Below are positions 17,861-26,180 of a DNA stretch of 64,000 nucleotides, piece by piece. The notes beneath the pieces are model-generated. The model made no database searches and was not told where the DNA came from. It was given only the letters and a program-made list of their open reading frames with translations. The position numbers were made by a program, and so were the translations under genes. Each line of letters begins with the position of its first letter. The first letter of the stretch is position 1. The DNA is from Paenibacillus sp. FSL R5-0623 (GTDB taxonomy: Bacteria > Bacillota > Bacilli > Paenibacillales > Paenibacillaceae), in contig NZ_CP150233.1 in assembly GCF_037974265.1 (NCBI RefSeq), positions 434,001-498,000 of the forward strand. The letters run 5' to 3'.

Positions 17861-18712
17861 CTACCGGTGTTCCTTGCGATAGCGCAGCGGTGTTGTACCG
17901 GTAACCTGTTTGAATGTTTTGTTAAAATGAGCCGTATGCTCAAATCCTACCTTCTCTGCGATCATTTGTACACGCTCTTGTGTGGTAAGAAGTCTTCGCT
18001 GTGCCTCTCGGACCCGGACAACACGCAAGTATTCGCTGAATCGAAATCCGGTAAATCGGCTGAACATTCGGCTCAGATAGGATGGACTGATATAAAAACG
18101 ATTGGCTGCACCCTCCAGCGTAAGTGGTTCGGTATAGTTTTTATTCACATAAGTGACAATTTCACTGATTTTGTTCTGCATCGGATGCAAGGGGCCGGGG
18201 CATGACTGCCGGATGTTCTCCTCTACCCGATGAATACGGATCAAAAGTTGGGCAAGCAGACTTCTTACGGCGATCTCATAGTGAGGGCGTCGCTCTTTGC
18301 ATTCTTGCAGCATCTGCCACAATATACGCTCCATCTCGGGCTGTTCCGCTTCAGGCAGGCGAAGGAGTCTTGAACAATTAAAAGGCAGCAGACCACATAT
18401 GCCAAGTTCCATCCCCGTTGCAAAAGCAGGCGAAAAACCGATTAATATCCGTTCGAAGCCGGGAATACTTCCTTTGGAGGTGGTATGTACATCGTGTGGA
18501 TTAATCAGAATGAAATCACCCTTGCGGGCGGACAGAATCTGACCATTCATGGAATAGACTCGTTCACCTTCAAGCAAGTAATACAGTTCGTAGAATGGAT
18601 GAGCGTGAGGTTGTGGCATACCATTCCCGTCATGTCTTCGCATATGTTCAATGGTAAATGAATGTTCACCGATTCGGTATTTGGGTCCAATCCGATCCTC
18701 TATGAGACTCAT
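17861..18712 (-). CDS. AraC-family transcriptional regulator
   Basis: 283 residues from ATG 18712, preferred because GAGGGGAGC lies eight bases upstream; an in-frame ATG at 18760 has none. N-terminal cupin-like sensing domain (PHAHPFYELYYLLEGERVYS, GDFILINPHDVHTT) and C-terminal double helix-turn-helix (LEGAANRFYISPSYLSRMF; RVREAQRRLLTT; GFEHTAHFNKTFKQVTG). Such proteins sense sugars. It is convergent with the GH28 gene, which may be a target, but that is inference. Confidence 0.92.
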   Translation of the reverse strand: MSLIEDRIGPKYRIGEHSFTIEHMRRHDGNGMPQPHAHPFYELYYLLEGERVYSMNGQILSARKGDFILINPHDVHTTSKGSIPGFERILIGFSPAFATGMELGICGLLPFNCSRLLRLPEAEQPEMERILWQMLQECKERRPHYEIAVRSLLAQLLIRIHRVEENIRQSCPGPLHPMQNKISEIVTYVNKNYTEPLTLEGAANRFYISPSYLSRMFSRFTGFRFSEYLRVVRVREAQRRLLTTQERVQMIAEKVGFEHTAHFNKTFKQVTGTTPLRYRKEHR

Positions 18713-18969
18713 GGTACAGCTCCCCTCTGCTTCACGGATTAACAACGATATCCATATCATAACGGAAAATCCATCTTTTTGTAAACGCTATCATTGGAAA
18801 TGAAATATTTCTTTAATCCTATCGTTAAAAACCGAGAGAACGAATCTGGCCTGGCCCATATGTACTGTCAAGGTGACAAAACTTGAATGATGTTTTAGAG
18901 TAGGGGGAGAGAGGCGAAACTCTGGTTAAGGAGTGTCTCCAATATGATTTGGAAGGAAGGAAACAGGTT

Positions 18970-19428
18970 ATGACGACACATGAATTATCGCCATTGGTTG
19001 CTGCGCTCAATATGCAGCCTCACGTTGAAGGCGGTTGGTATAAGGAAGAATGGAAGGCATCTTATCAGATTCCACAGTCCGTTCTGCCGGATACATACTC
19101 CGGTCCACGATTCTCGGCAAGTTCCACGTATTTCCTGCTGCACGCACATGAAATCTCCGAGTGGCATACGGTTCTGTCCGATGAACTTTGGCTGTGGCAC
19201 AGCGGCAGTCCGGTTGAACTGAAGCTGGGCGGCAACGGGGAGAACCCGGAGAACGAGGAAGTTCTTGTTCTGGGGATGGATATTGCTGCGGGGCAATCAC
19301 CACAGGTGCTCGTTCCTGCCGGCGTATGGCAGACAGCACGTCCGCTGGGTGATGAGCCTGTACTGGTAACTTGCGTAGTAGCGCCAGGTTTCCACTTTGA
19401 TGATTTCAAGCTGGTATCCAAAGGCTAA
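18970..19428 (+). CDS. Cupin protein, DUF985 family
   Basis: 152 residues from ATG 18970, set by GGAAGGAAGG upstream. Features of the DUF985 cupin fold: HVEGGWYKEEW, STYFLLHAHEISEWH, DELWLWHSG, VPAGVWQTARP and a final VAPGFHFDDF. Function unknown; cupin sugar-binding or isomerase-like roles are possible. Single gene closed by a terminator. Confidence 0.88.
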   Translation: MTTHELSPLVAALNMQPHVEGGWYKEEWKASYQIPQSVLPDTYSGPRFSASSTYFLLHAHEISEWHTVLSDELWLWHSGSPVELKLGGNGENPENEEVLVLGMDIAAGQSPQVLVPAGVWQTARPLGDEPVLVTCVVAPGFHFDDFKLVSKG

Positions 19429-19445
19429 GTATAACTTTTATCACG

Positions 19446-19489
19446 AAATCCCGATCCAGGTGCATAGGCATCCGAATCGGGATTTTTTT
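19446..19489 (+). terminator. Intrinsic terminator after cupin gene
   Basis: AAATCCCGAT and ATCGGGATTT arms followed by a T-run. Confidence 0.85.
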
Positions 19490-19580
19490 GGATTGAGCGT
19501 ATTAAGTATGCTAAGGTCTGTACCCAGTTCAGGGATAGATCAATCCCTTTTGAATAAGCATCACTTTTGGCAGTAACTGA

Positions 19581-20432
19581 TCACTTGGGATTCTCGTTAC
19601 TCATCCAGCTGTCCACATAAAACTCCTCATGATAATCCGGTTGCTGAGCGAGTTCTTTGAGCTTCTGTTCAGCTTCTTCAGCGGTAAGATATTCTCCAAT
19701 AACTGCTGTAAACTCACCAGTGGACGTTTTGAGGAAAGAGATGTCCTCATCCGGATAGGATTCTTTAATTATACCCATCGATTCTCCAAAAGGCATTGAT
19801 TCTGTGCGGAGAGAGTATACCTTCCGAGGTGTGACCGGTTTACCGTCGGAAGTCAGTTTCACTTCCAGGTATCCAGGGTTCTTGAATTCCGTTACGGCAT
19901 ACTGTACCCCTTCTTTGAGTACAACTACGAATCCGGCGGAAGAGTCGTCTAAAATCATGGAAGCATAAACATCTTTCACTAAAGGCTGGGTCATGAAGTC
20001 GGCTTTGACTTTCTCTATATCCATGTAACGTGCACCGCTAAAAGTGAAGAGGATACGATTAGGTGCTTCTTTGTGTACCACATTATAATGGGGTGCATCA
20101 TTAGTCTGAGCTTGCTCGTCGGTGCTAAAATTGATTTTAAGCGTATTTTCGGTTGCTTCCGATCCCACAGTTACTCCATCGGTAATCTTGCCGCCATCGC
20201 CGAATTGAAGTACCTGAACAATCGTTCCGACCACAGGTATTTTGGACATGGCGTTTGCTACGGAAGGGATGTTCACCACGAAGAGAAAAGCAGCACATGC
20301 AGCTATGACTGAGGCATAACGAATCATTCGAGATGAACTCTTGCGAGCAGCGGCTCTTTTCTGTGCACGATGAATAACGTCATTAAGTTGAGCAGGGATT
20401 TCAATATTTTCGTAACGATCTTTTCCTGTCAT
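19581..20432 (-). CDS. Anti-sigma factor-like single-pass membrane protein
   Basis: 283 residues. A cytoplasmic N-terminus of about 40 residues, one membrane helix (YASVIAACAAFLFVVNI, about 39-57), then a large extracytoplasmic domain of mixed strands with a C-terminal repeat-like EYLTAEEAEQKLKELAQ. The gene overlaps the upstream sigma factor by four bases (ATGA), the usual arrangement for an ECF sigma and its membrane anti-sigma. DUF4179-like by layout. Signal sensed unknown. Confidence 0.75.
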   Translation of the reverse strand: MTGKDRYENIEIPAQLNDVIHRAQKRAAARKSSSRMIRYASVIAACAAFLFVVNIPSVANAMSKIPVVGTIVQVLQFGDGGKITDGVTVGSEATENTLKINFSTDEQAQTNDAPHYNVVHKEAPNRILFTFSGARYMDIEKVKADFMTQPLVKDVYASMILDDSSAGFVVVLKEGVQYAVTEFKNPGYLEVKLTSDGKPVTPRKVYSLRTESMPFGESMGIIKESYPDEDISFLKTSTGEFTAVIGEYLTAEEAEQKLKELAQQPDYHEEFYVDSWMSNENPK

Positions 20433-20947
20433 ACGTTCTCAACCTCTCCTTCAATCAAATAAATTTTTAATTTTTTGATAATACGATAGAATTTGGACTT
20501 AACTGTATTTTCCGGTATGGAGAGCACTTCAGCCATCTCTCGAAAAGGCAGATTCACAAAGAATTTTAATATAATATAGGCTCTTTCCTCGGGGATAAGC
20601 CGGTCCAGTGCAGCATATAGATCCATTTTCTCTTCCGGCGACGCCCCTCGCTCTGGAGCCACAAACTCCTGTGCATGATCCTCCATATAGGTCACTCGCT
20701 GGTTACGTCGAATATGATCTATCGCTGTGTTAATCACAATTCGTGACATCCAGGAATCAAAATAAGTCATGGACTCCATCTTTCCATAAGCGATGTACCC
20801 TTTATAGACCGCTTCGGCTACGATATCCAGCGCTTCTTGTTCATTTTTAACATAGCAGTATGCCAGTCGATATAATTTATTTTGAATCTCTGTTATTTTC
20901 TCGCTGAACTGTCCTTCTTTTGTCTTTTTATGGTTCAGTCTAATCAC
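20429..20947 (-). CDS. ECF RNA polymerase sigma factor
   Basis: 172 residues from GTG behind GGGGGGATCAGGA. Region 2 is seen at LYRLAYCYVKNEQEALDIVAEAV and YFDSWMSRIVINTAIDHIRR; region 4 at ERAYIILKFFVNLPFREMAEVLSIPENTVKSKFYR. Similar to SigV/SigW-type factors for envelope stress. Coupled to the anti-sigma gene downstream; an ECF-like promoter upstream suggests autoregulation. Confidence 0.92.
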   Translation of the reverse strand: MIRLNHKKTKEGQFSEKITEIQNKLYRLAYCYVKNEQEALDIVAEAVYKGYIAYGKMESMTYFDSWMSRIVINTAIDHIRRNQRVTYMEDHAQEFVAPERGASPEEKMDLYAALDRLIPEERAYIILKFFVNLPFREMAEVLSIPENTVKSKFYRIIKKLKIYLIEGEVENV

Positions 20948-21037
20948 TCCTGATCCCCCCTGATCAACCTAAATATTCAAGTCACCGCTCGTTCCAGGCC
21001 TGGATTCTATATAAGTGCTTGAGTTCGCTTGACACTC

Positions 21038-21067
21038 GTTAGACTGATGAGGAGACAAAATAGTTCT
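21038..21067 (-). promoter_or_regulatory. ECF-type promoter upstream of the sigma gene
   Basis: On the minus strand AGAACT (plus 21062-21067) and GTCTAAC (plus 21038-21044) are 17 bases apart, like the GAAC / GTCTAA elements of many ECF promoters. It lies about 90 bases upstream of the sigma gene. Confidence 0.5.
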
Positions 21068-21164
21068 AAACGGTCAAAAAACTTTTTTCTTTCGACCCTT
21101 AATAGGATAAAGAGCCTCGCCTCCATTCTTAACAACGAATAGTTTGCCTATAACATCACATACC

Positions 21165-21199
21165 AAAACACCCGCTCTTCCAAGATCGAAGGCGGGTGT
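21165..21199 (-). terminator. Terminator of aldo/keto reductase gene
   Basis: ACACCCGC and GCGGGTGT with inner CTTC/GAAG pairs, followed on the minus strand by TTTTGG. Confidence 0.7.
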
Positions 21200-21220
21200 A
21201 ATCGAATTCATCTGTTTATA

Positions 21221-22048
21221 TTAGAAGTTAAAGTTGTCTGGATCAGAACCAAAGCGTTTATTCTCGTTCAGGCCGTTAATCTGCTCTATTTCTTCCGAAG
21301 TTAACTCAAAATCGTAGAGATCGGCGTTCGCGCGAATACGCTCAGGCGTGACAGATTTCGGTATGGTCACGATGCCGTTCTGCAGATCCCAGCGCAGAAT
21401 CACTTGTGCCGGGGACTTGCTGTATTTGGCTGCGATGTCCTTCAGCAACGGATGATCCATCAGATGACCTTGTCCGAGCGGAGACCAGGCTTCGATCTGA
21501 ATCTGATGTTTGTTGCAGTACTCACGAAGATCTGACTGAATCAATAGTGGGTGAAGTTCTATCTGGTTAACTGCCGGTTTGATCGTGGCATCGATCATCA
21601 AGTCTTCCAGATGGTGAATCTGGAAGTTGCTCACACCAATCGCCCGGATGCGTCCTTCTTTATGGAGTTTCTCCAGCGCTCGCCATGTATCTTTGTACTT
21701 GCCCTTAACCGGCCAGTGGATGAGATAGAGATCCAGGTACTCCAGTTCGAGTCGTTCCATGCTGGCTTCAAAGGCAGCTAGCGTGGATTCATATCCCTGA
21801 TCGCTATTCCATACTTTCGTGGTAATGAACAGATCCTCACGAGCTACTCCAGATTCACGAATACCCTGAGCGACACCTGTTTCGTTGTTATACGCTTTGG
21901 CTGTGTCGATGCTGCGATAACCAGCTTGAATGGCTGTTTTGACAGCATGAACGACTTCGTCTCCGTCTTTAACTTTGAATACCCCAAAACCCAGCCATGG
22001 CATTTTGACTCCGTTATAGAGCGTGGTTGTGTCCTGCACGTGTTTCAT
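21221..22048 (-). CDS. Aldo/keto reductase
   Basis: 275 residues, standard length. The family tetrad is kept: Asp in GYRSIDTAKAYNNE with Tyr, Lys in FITTKVW, His in LYLIHWPVKG. NADPH-binding tail IPKSVTPERIRANADLYDFEL. Resembles Bacillus YtbE/YvgN-type methylglyoxal reductases acting on small aldehydes. Single gene, divergent from the DUF445 gene. Confidence 0.93.
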   Translation of the reverse strand: MKHVQDTTTLYNGVKMPWLGFGVFKVKDGDEVVHAVKTAIQAGYRSIDTAKAYNNETGVAQGIRESGVAREDLFITTKVWNSDQGYESTLAAFEASMERLELEYLDLYLIHWPVKGKYKDTWRALEKLHKEGRIRAIGVSNFQIHHLEDLMIDATIKPAVNQIELHPLLIQSDLREYCNKHQIQIEAWSPLGQGHLMDHPLLKDIAAKYSKSPAQVILRWDLQNGIVTIPKSVTPERIRANADLYDFELTSEEIEQINGLNENKRFGSDPDNFNF

Positions 22049-22381
22049 GGTCCGAAATTCCTCCTCTTATTGATTCATTGTTCCACTATGTAATTACCCT
22101 GCTGTTCAGCAGCCAATCGATATCGAAGGGCCGTCTTGAATGATTATACTAAACTCTGCCTGGTCTTGGAAAAGGGATTGATCCGTTTTACGAAGTAAAC
22201 ACCGCTATTATCCTTTTTCTTCAACCAGAGGTTTGGTTTTGACGCTTGTGGGTGATAAGATGAAGTATACGAATTATGGAAGTCAAGACTTTGTAATTGG
22301 AGAGTTTACATAAGAACAGACGAAGTACGGAATCGGGTACAGACCAGACCGTACGACTAACGATAAAGGAGCAAGAATACA
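22049..22381. other. Divergent promoter region
   Basis: Between the aldo/keto reductase (minus) and DUF445 gene (plus). No gene seen. It contains TAAACTCTGCC (22150) followed by GGGATTGATCC, matching parts of the 8727-8826 segment. A GTTTGG-N13-GGGTGA pair around 22230-22255 resembles a general-stress promoter but is weak. Confidence 0.35.
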
Positions 22382-23638
22382 ATGGCTAAACCTAAACAAA
22401 CCAAAAAAGCAGCAGCCTGGTCTCTCGTGGTAATGGGAGCAGGATTTGCTGCATCCTTGCCGTTCCAGGGCGTTCCCGTGGGCAAGTTGCTGGTAGGATC
22501 ATTTGAAGCGGGACTCGTGGGTGGACTTGCGGACTGGTTCGCCGTTACCGCATTATTCCGTCACCCGCTCGGCATTCCCATTCCACACACGGCATTGCTG
22601 CCGAAAAATCGTGATAAAATGACGGAAGGTCTGGTCTCCGCAGTAGAGAATAACTTGCTAAACAAAGACAGCATTACCGAGAAAATTGCAGATTTCAAAG
22701 CAGCAGAGACGGTACTCGATACGTTGACCCGTGAGCTTCACAGTGACGGGATCAAGATCATGATTGATACGCTCTGCAAACGAATTCTGGCGGGTCTGCC
22801 GTTAGAGCAGATTGCTCCGCTCGTAGCACGTGAGATCAAGTCACAAGCGGGCGCCTTTGATCTGGGTCCGATTCTGGAACGGGCTGCCCACCAGATGACA
22901 GAGCGGGGTTATGACGCAAAAGCGCTGGACTACGGACTGAAGCAAGCCGAGGAGTGGCTGGTTAAACCCGAGACGATCATGTTTTTGGGTGAAAGCGGCA
23001 TGAAAGCCATTAGTGGCATTCAGATGAACGGATTGATGCAGTTTGCGATGAATGCGTTCCTGGGTTATATGAACGAGGAGCGTTTGGGTGGCATTTTACA
23101 AGGATACCTCTTCGATCGGGTAGAGGATATGAAACGTGAAGGCAGCGCTCTAAGGTACAAGGTGCTTGATATGGTACGTACCCAGACGGTGCGTTTGGCA
23201 ATGAGCGAGGCTCTACAAGATGGAATCAACAATTGGAAGAACAATATGCTGGAGGGCTGGAACGCAGAGGAAACGGTGCTGAACAAACTCACCGAACTGA
23301 GAGACAAGGCGCTCGCCGCGATGGAAGAGGGACAGTATGTAGATACGTATGCACTGCCTGCCATTGAGCGGGTATTGATTGATCTGCGGGCAGATGACGA
23401 GTTGATGACAGGCATGAATGCCAAGATCATAAATGGTGTCACAACACTGCTGGAGAAAAACCATTCCAAAATCGGTAAACTGGTACGCGAAAATGTGGAC
23501 AAAATGGACAATGCCACTTTGGTTTCGATGATTGAGGATAAGGTTGGACAGGATCTGCAATGGATTCGGATCAACGGAGCCGTTACCGGATTTGTTATCG
23601 GGATTGCGCTGACTGCGCTGCAGATGGCATTGGCATAA
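22382..23638 (+). CDS. DUF445 family membrane-anchored protein
   Basis: 418 residues, ATG behind AAAGGAG. An N-terminal hydrophobic hairpin (residues 12-30 and 38-57) with the family segment GLVGGLADWFAVTALFRHPLGIPIPHTALLP, a long helical middle and a C-terminal membrane helix (AVTGFVIGIALTALQMALA). DUF445 proteins such as Bacillus YheB are linked to the envelope and spores; role unknown. Confidence 0.9.
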   Translation: MAKPKQTKKAAAWSLVVMGAGFAASLPFQGVPVGKLLVGSFEAGLVGGLADWFAVTALFRHPLGIPIPHTALLPKNRDKMTEGLVSAVENNLLNKDSITEKIADFKAAETVLDTLTRELHSDGIKIMIDTLCKRILAGLPLEQIAPLVAREIKSQAGAFDLGPILERAAHQMTERGYDAKALDYGLKQAEEWLVKPETIMFLGESGMKAISGIQMNGLMQFAMNAFLGYMNEERLGGILQGYLFDRVEDMKREGSALRYKVLDMVRTQTVRLAMSEALQDGINNWKNNMLEGWNAEETVLNKLTELRDKALAAMEEGQYVDTYALPAIERVLIDLRADDELMTGMNAKIINGVTTLLEKNHSKIGKLVRENVDKMDNATLVSMIEDKVGQDLQWIRINGAVTGFVIGIALTALQMALA

Positions 23639-23656
23639 AAGTAATGTATGTAAAAG

Positions 23657-23690
23657 GAGGGCCGCTCCTACGAGGAGCAGGCTCTTTTTG
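23657..23690 (+). terminator. Terminator after DUF445 gene
   Basis: GCTCC-TACGA-GGAGC core with outer GAG/CTC pairs followed by TTTTT. Confidence 0.7.
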
Positions 23691-23913
23691 CTGTGGATGG
23701 GAAAATTATTATCTACTTGATGCAAGAATTAGGAAAGTGGGTAATGTACACCAAAGTGTCCTATTTGAATCATATAGGAAGAAAGTTACATGAAAACGAT
23801 TCTGTTAGCCGATATGGCTCATGTTGATTTTGTACTATGATTCAGGTAACAGATGAATAGGGTGTACTTCACATATAGTGAATGCCTCGATTCTACCATG
23901 AGGGGGGATCCGT

Positions 23914-24273
23914 ATTAAACGTGCAGGGTGGTTGAAGGGTTTATTCACACTAATGATGGTGTTTACTATATTTTTGGGAGGTTGTCAGAACATGAATGCA
24001 AGTGAGAAGGAAGCTCTATACCAAGAAGCTGAAGCAACCGTAATTCAGCACTTCAAGCAGAAGTTTGAACTGGATGTTGTGATTACAAGCAAAGAGTTGT
24101 TGCCGGAAATGGCAGTGTCCCAGATTGGGCTGAAAGGGCATGTGAAAGATCATGAAGATCAGAGCTTTGGCATTTCGTACGACTACAAAAAGAAGGTAAC
24201 CAAGAACTTGGTCATTAGCCCTGAGATTGAGGAAGTGATGATGGCCAAGGGACATGATCCATACGACAAATAA
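23914..24273 (+). CDS. Small lipoprotein, possible immunity partner of the lipase
   Basis: 119 residues if translation begins at ATT 23914, six bases after AGGGGGG; a TTG at 23932 lies 24 bases from that site and lacks its own. The ATT start gives a natural signal sequence (I/M-KRAGWLKGLFTLMMVF) with lipobox FLGGC. The mature part is short, charged, with EAEATVIQHFKQKFELDVVI and FGISYDYKKK, recalling small DUF1433-like lipoproteins of Firmicutes. It is the first gene of a three-gene cassette with the lipase. By analogy to staphylococcal TslA/TilA it could protect against the lipase at the cell surface; that is inference. Confidence 0.7.
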   Translation: MKRAGWLKGLFTLMMVFTIFLGGCQNMNASEKEALYQEAEATVIQHFKQKFELDVVITSKELLPEMAVSQIGLKGHVKDHEDQSFGISYDYKKKVTKNLVISPEIEEVMMAKGHDPYDK

Positions 24274-24288
24274 AGGGAGGTGTAGTTA

Positions 24289-25629
24289 TTGAGTAACGGG
24301 TCCAATATTGATGATGAAACGTATAAAACGATGTCTGATCTAGCCTACCAGGATCAAAAGGCTGGAGACAAATTAACGGAACTTCCCGGATGGGAGGTCC
24401 TTGAGGGGACGGAAAGCAATAAATTTTCCGGTTTTGATGCTGTAACATTTTATAATCCCGAGACCAAGGAAGCTGTCATTGCTTATCGTGGTACAGAAGG
24501 AAGTGCGTCCTTGGATCGCTCTATACCTGACTTTGTCATGGATGGCCGCATTGGGGGCGGAGAGTTGATTCGTAAGGGTCAGCAGGAGGCCGGGAATTTT
24601 GTTAATAATCTTACGCCGGATTGGCTCGACAAAGGTGTCGAAGGTGTCAAAGACTTCACGGGCATATCCAAAGTGGAGGATTGGGCTGGTGACAGGGTAA
24701 GAGACGTGGAGAACTGGACGGGTGATCGCGTAAAGGATATCGAGAAAACCGTTTCCCCTACAGGCTGGGCCAATCAGATGTATCAATCCGAAGACTACGC
24801 AAATCACATGCAGAACAAGCATAAGGATCTGAATTTCTCGATGACTGGACATTCCTTGGGCGGGGGAAATGCACAATATGCATCTGCTTATACCGGAATT
24901 CCAGCCGTGACGTTTAGTGCACCATCTGTAATGGGTAATCTGACGCCAGAAATGCGGCGCCGGGCAGAAGCGGGTGCATTTGACGGGCAGGTTGTGAACT
25001 ATGCAAATCCAAGTGATCTGGTAGCCAGCGGAACGCTGGGAGGATATGACCGGCATGTGGGATCGACCTATTACATCAACTCCGATTATGACTCGGCGAA
25101 TGACGGCGTGAGTATTATCGATAAAGCCAAGAACTCATTTGGCGGGGAAAACTATCACAGTCTGGATCAATATGATTTCAAAAATGGTTACATATCCAAT
25201 GACCTGTACGATCCGATTACTGGAGAGAGAATCCGCTATTCACCACGCCTTATGGATCACATGGGACCATTCAGCAAGAACTTAGGCCCGTTACGTTCCA
25301 AGTCTGGCGGCGGTGGAGGTATGGCTTCGGCTGCTGCGGCTTCAGGTCTGATTCAGGTAACGCCGGAAGAACTGAAAAGTGTCGCTTCGCGGTGGAAGCA
25401 AAATGCACAACAATGCAATGCCGAGCTAAACCAGGTACGAAGCCGCATGGCTCAATACCTGCATACAAGCCGCAGTCGCAGGCTGGAGCCGATTGTCACC
25501 CAACTGGATGCGTCGATTCAAGAACTTAGCACATGGCATATGAAACATACCAGCCAGTTCCTGAACTTTATTGATGAGAAAGCAGATGCCTTCCGGCAGG
25601 CGGACGAGAGTCCGGTTCATTTTAATTAG
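24289..25629 (+). CDS. Lipase with C-terminal WXG100-like domain, T7SS effector candidate
   Basis: 446 residues from TTG behind GGGAGGTG. Residues 1-300 form an alpha/beta hydrolase of lipase class 3 / DUF2974 type: AVIAYRGTEGS (oxyanion strand), nucleophile elbow GHSLGGG with Ser near 189, Asp in NPSDLVASG, candidate His in ENYHSLDQYDF. After a Gly-rich linker (SGGGGGMASAAAA, about 341-355) the last 90 residues begin IQVTPEELKSVASRW, typical of WXG100 proteins, but lack the WXG turn. No Sec signal. The layout (enzyme first, helical secretion domain last) matches reverse-order type VII lipase effectors such as TslA. Secretion and toxicity are inferred; no T7SS machinery is in the window. Confidence 0.8.
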   Translation: MSNGSNIDDETYKTMSDLAYQDQKAGDKLTELPGWEVLEGTESNKFSGFDAVTFYNPETKEAVIAYRGTEGSASLDRSIPDFVMDGRIGGGELIRKGQQEAGNFVNNLTPDWLDKGVEGVKDFTGISKVEDWAGDRVRDVENWTGDRVKDIEKTVSPTGWANQMYQSEDYANHMQNKHKDLNFSMTGHSLGGGNAQYASAYTGIPAVTFSAPSVMGNLTPEMRRRAEAGAFDGQVVNYANPSDLVASGTLGGYDRHVGSTYYINSDYDSANDGVSIIDKAKNSFGGENYHSLDQYDFKNGYISNDLYDPITGERIRYSPRLMDHMGPFSKNLGPLRSKSGGGGGMASAAAASGLIQVTPEELKSVASRWKQNAQQCNAELNQVRSRMAQYLHTSRSRRLEPIVTQLDASIQELSTWHMKHTSQFLNFIDEKADAFRQADESPVHFN

Positions 25630-25681
25630 GAACCAGGTTGGTTAATGTCGATATCACGTACATGGGGGAGGGGAGACACAA

Positions 25682-25954
25682 GTGGGTGGACAATTGCTGG
25701 TGGAATTGAATGATCTTCGAATTGCGGAAAAAGAACTGACACAGCTGCTTGCCCGTCTGCAAGCCGATGAACAGGAAGCGAGGGCGTTATACAGTCGCCT
25801 GAACGATTGGAAGGGGCAGTCTGCTGACCATACAAGGCAGCAGATTGAAGAATTTTTTGCGGGCCTGTCCAGACGAATTCAATCCATCGAACAGCAGAAG
25901 AAAAGCTTGCTGCAATACATTGAGATCATGATCCAGACGGATCAGGAACGCTAA
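25682..25954 (+). CDS. WXG100-like small helical partner protein
   Basis: 90 residues from GTG behind GGAGGGGAG. Two long amphipathic helices broken by a DWKGQSA turn, the W-x-G signature of WXG100/ESAT-6 proteins, and a helical QQIEEFFAGLSRRIQSIEQQ. It follows the lipase gene by 52 bp. The lipase C-terminal domain lacks this turn, so the two could form a heterodimer for export, as small helical partners do for LXG effectors. Function inferred from size, motif and context. Confidence 0.7.
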   Translation: MGGQLLVELNDLRIAEKELTQLLARLQADEQEARALYSRLNDWKGQSADHTRQQIEEFFAGLSRRIQSIEQQKKSLLQYIEIMIQTDQER

Positions 25955-26085
25955 GAAGTAGCCATACTGTTGCCATATTGCGGATGGCAATCAGCGTGGA
26001 TAAGAGTGTGAATGTGGAGCGGCATGATTAGGCCTAAACCACGGATTGTAAAGAACATGGGTAACCAATCAAGATGATGATAGCT

Positions 26086-26135
26086 AAAAAAGCCTATGGC
26101 TTATCGGGTTTGATCCCGACGCCATAGGCTTTTTG
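26086..26135. terminator. Bidirectional terminator between lipase cassette and copper genes
   Basis: AAAAAAGCCTATGGC pairs with GCCATAGGCTTTTT; T-runs arise on both strands. It ends the cassette (plus) and the YcnI-like gene (minus). Confidence 0.85.
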
Positions 26136-26180
26136 TTATCTGAATTTTTCTCAGGTTTTCGTAAAACTGTAAGTTAGTTC

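Noticed and set aside
22230..22260. General-stress (SigB-like) promoter before the DUF445 gene
   Set aside because: GTTTGG-N13-GGGTGA is only a partial match, and many Paenibacillus lack a Bacillus-type SigB.
23790..23840. Short frame MKTILLADMAHVDFVL, like the start of a UmuC/DinB protein
   Set aside because: It stops after 16 residues and no continuation was found in other frames.
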